21,590 nt of DNA, taken from positions 1 through 21,590 of the forward strand of contig CAZKXX010000069.1 of assembly GCA_964556705.1 (NCBI GenBank), written 5' to 3'. This document shows, one piece after another, positions 20,844-21,590 of the stretch (within the stretch, counting starts at the first letter, position 1; each line of letters starts with the position of its first letter). The DNA comes from CAZKXX01 sp964556705. GTDB lineage: Bacteria > Acidobacteriota > Terriglobia > UBA7540. Position numbers and translations under genes: made by a program. The notes below the pieces were generated by a model, which ran no database searches, was not told the origin of the DNA, and was given only the letters and a program-made list of their open reading frames with translations.

Positions 20844-20885
20844 TTCTGAGTTCTGGCTTCTGACTTCTGACTTCTGAATTCTGCC
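20844..20885. repeat. Tandem heptad array TTCTGNN, six copies
   Basis: Six head-to-tail 7-base units (TTCTGAG, TTCTGGC, TTCTGAC, TTCTGAC, TTCTGAA, TTCTGCC) end 7 bases before the pilT -35 box. They share period and 5' TTC with the TTCAAGA heptads at 4082-4212. Confidence 0.85.
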
Positions 20886-20892
20886 TTCGCCT

Positions 20893-20921
20893 TTGACACC
20901 CCCCTCCCCCTGTGCTAATTT
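20893..20921 (+). promoter_or_regulatory. pilT promoter
   Basis: TTGACA (20893-20898) is followed after exactly 17 bases by TAATTT (20916-20921). The pilT start codon lies 41 bases further on. Confidence 0.7.
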
Positions 20922-20962
20922 TTCGGCATCCTTTCGCCCAGCCGGGCGAAATCGAGGGCAAC

Positions 20963-21590
20963 ATGACGATTGACGAACTGCTTCGGGCGGCCTGCGAAGC
21001 GAAGGCCTCGGACCTTCACCTCAAAGTGGGCAACTATCCTTACATTCGGGTGGACGGCGAGTTGCGCGCCCTGACGCAGTACTCGCGCGTCTCGGGCGAG
21101 GACATGCTGAACATGGCCTTCAGCATGATGACCAATCGCCAGAAGCAGAAGTTCAAGGAAAATACCGAGCTCGACATGGCGTACGGCGTGGCGGGCCTGG
21201 GGCGGTTCCGCGTCAACGTCTTCCAGCAGCGCGGCAACGTCGGCATGGTCCTGCGCGTCATTCCCACCAAGATCCGCACGCTCGAAGAGCTCTACCTGCC
21301 GAAGGTGATTGACAAAGTCTGCGAAGAGCGCCGCGGAATTGTCCTGGTGACCGGAACGACGGGCAGCGGCAAGTCCACAACGCTCGCGGCGATGGTGGAC
21401 CGCATCAACTCCTCGCGCACGGACCACATCATCACCATCGAAGACCCCATCGAGTTCCTGCACCGCGACAAGAAAGGGTTCGTCAACCAGCGCGAGGTGG
21501 AAGTGGATACGCCGAGCTTCGGCTCAGCGTTGCGCGCCGCGCTGCGCCAGGACCCGGACGTCATTCTGGTGGGCGAAATGCGCGACCTGG
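20963..21590 (+). CDS. pilT: Type IV pilus retraction ATPase PilT (3' end beyond window)
   Basis: PilT is the hexameric ATPase that disassembles type IV pili for twitching motility; it acts at the cytoplasmic side of the inner membrane. The first 209 residues are present. They include the N-terminal PAS-like domain (TIDELLRAACEAKASDLHLK, then YIRVDGELRAL), FRVNVFQQRG, Walker A VTGTTGSGKSTT (about 131-142), the Asp box EDPIEFLHRDKKGFVNQREV and the Walker B region DPDVILVGEMRDL, where the window ends. Spelling and spacing match PilT rather than PilB. The ATG at 20963 has GAGGG five bases before it. No other pilus gene is within the window. Confidence 0.94.
   Translation, partial: MTIDELLRAACEAKASDLHLKVGNYPYIRVDGELRALTQYSRVSGEDMLNMAFSMMTNRQKQKFKENTELDMAYGVAGLGRFRVNVFQQRGNVGMVLRVIPTKIRTLEELYLPKVIDKVCEERRGIVLVTGTTGSGKSTTLAAMVDRINSSRTDHIITIEDPIEFLHRDKKGFVNQREVEVDTPSFGSALRAALRQDPDVILVGEMRDL

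Larger units (their letters stand above)
20594..20892. other. Divergent intergenic region before pilT
   Basis: No gene is supported. It contains, in order, the Shine-Dalgarno of the minus-strand gene, palindrome copy B (20715-20759) and the heptad array (20844-20885). Most of the rest is short repetitive sequence. Confidence 0.5.

Overview
The window is a chromosomal segment of a high-GC, Gram-negative-type bacterium. I infer Acidobacteriota, probably from a metagenome or environmental genome. This rests on gene content and style, not on a marker gene: secreted TPR proteins with an 'LSEKEIIDLLK' N-terminal region, an ECF sigma/zinc-finger anti-sigma pair whose anti-sigma ends in a TonB-C-like tail, a GTG-started four-helix-bundle (23S rRNA intervening-sequence-type) protein, and intergenic regions full of short heptad repeats and GC-rich palindromes. 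No phage, integrase, CRISPR array or intact IS element was seen.

Layout. Positions 1-1900 (+) hold the 3' end of leuA, a strong terminator, then leuB with its own promoter. Positions 2050-3400 (+) hold two small exported proteins, one a lipoprotein. From 3480 to 11900 nearly everything is on the minus strand: a small conserved hypothetical, the four-helix-bundle protein inside inverted heptad repeats, a membrane-anchored hypothetical, the overlapping rnc-lepB pair, a secreted TPR protein, and a three-gene unit of ECF sigma factor, anti-sigma factor and secreted TPR protein with a degenerate zincin motif. A tRNA-Ala(GGC) lies at 12245-12320 (+).

Positions 12738-13599 (-) encode a small membrane protein and a DinB-fold protein. 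Positions 13836-16124 (-) form a likely arsenic/metalloid-responsive operon: ArsR repressor with a visible operator, ArsP/YraQ-type permease, an ArsD-like thioredoxin-fold protein and an FmdB zinc ribbon. Positions 16218-17801 (-) pair a small arm-type protein with a single-ring Clp-like AAA+ ATPase. Positions 18360-19304 (+) encode ilvE. Next comes a secreted hypothetical (-) bracketed by two identical 45-bp palindromes. The window ends in the 5' part of pilT (+), which has a good promoter preceded by six tandem heptads.

How the genes connect. LeuA, LeuB and IlvE belong to branched-chain amino acid synthesis, but ilvE is 17 kb from the leu genes. RNase III and signal peptidase I are translationally coupled. 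The sigma/anti-sigma/TPR unit looks like an envelope-sensing module. The most unusual items are the four-helix-bundle gene in inverted heptads, the palindrome-bracketed secreted gene, the winged-helix-like insert in the permease loop, the HQYLH (Glu to Gln) zincin-like motif, and RNase III with Asn at a metal-ligand position.
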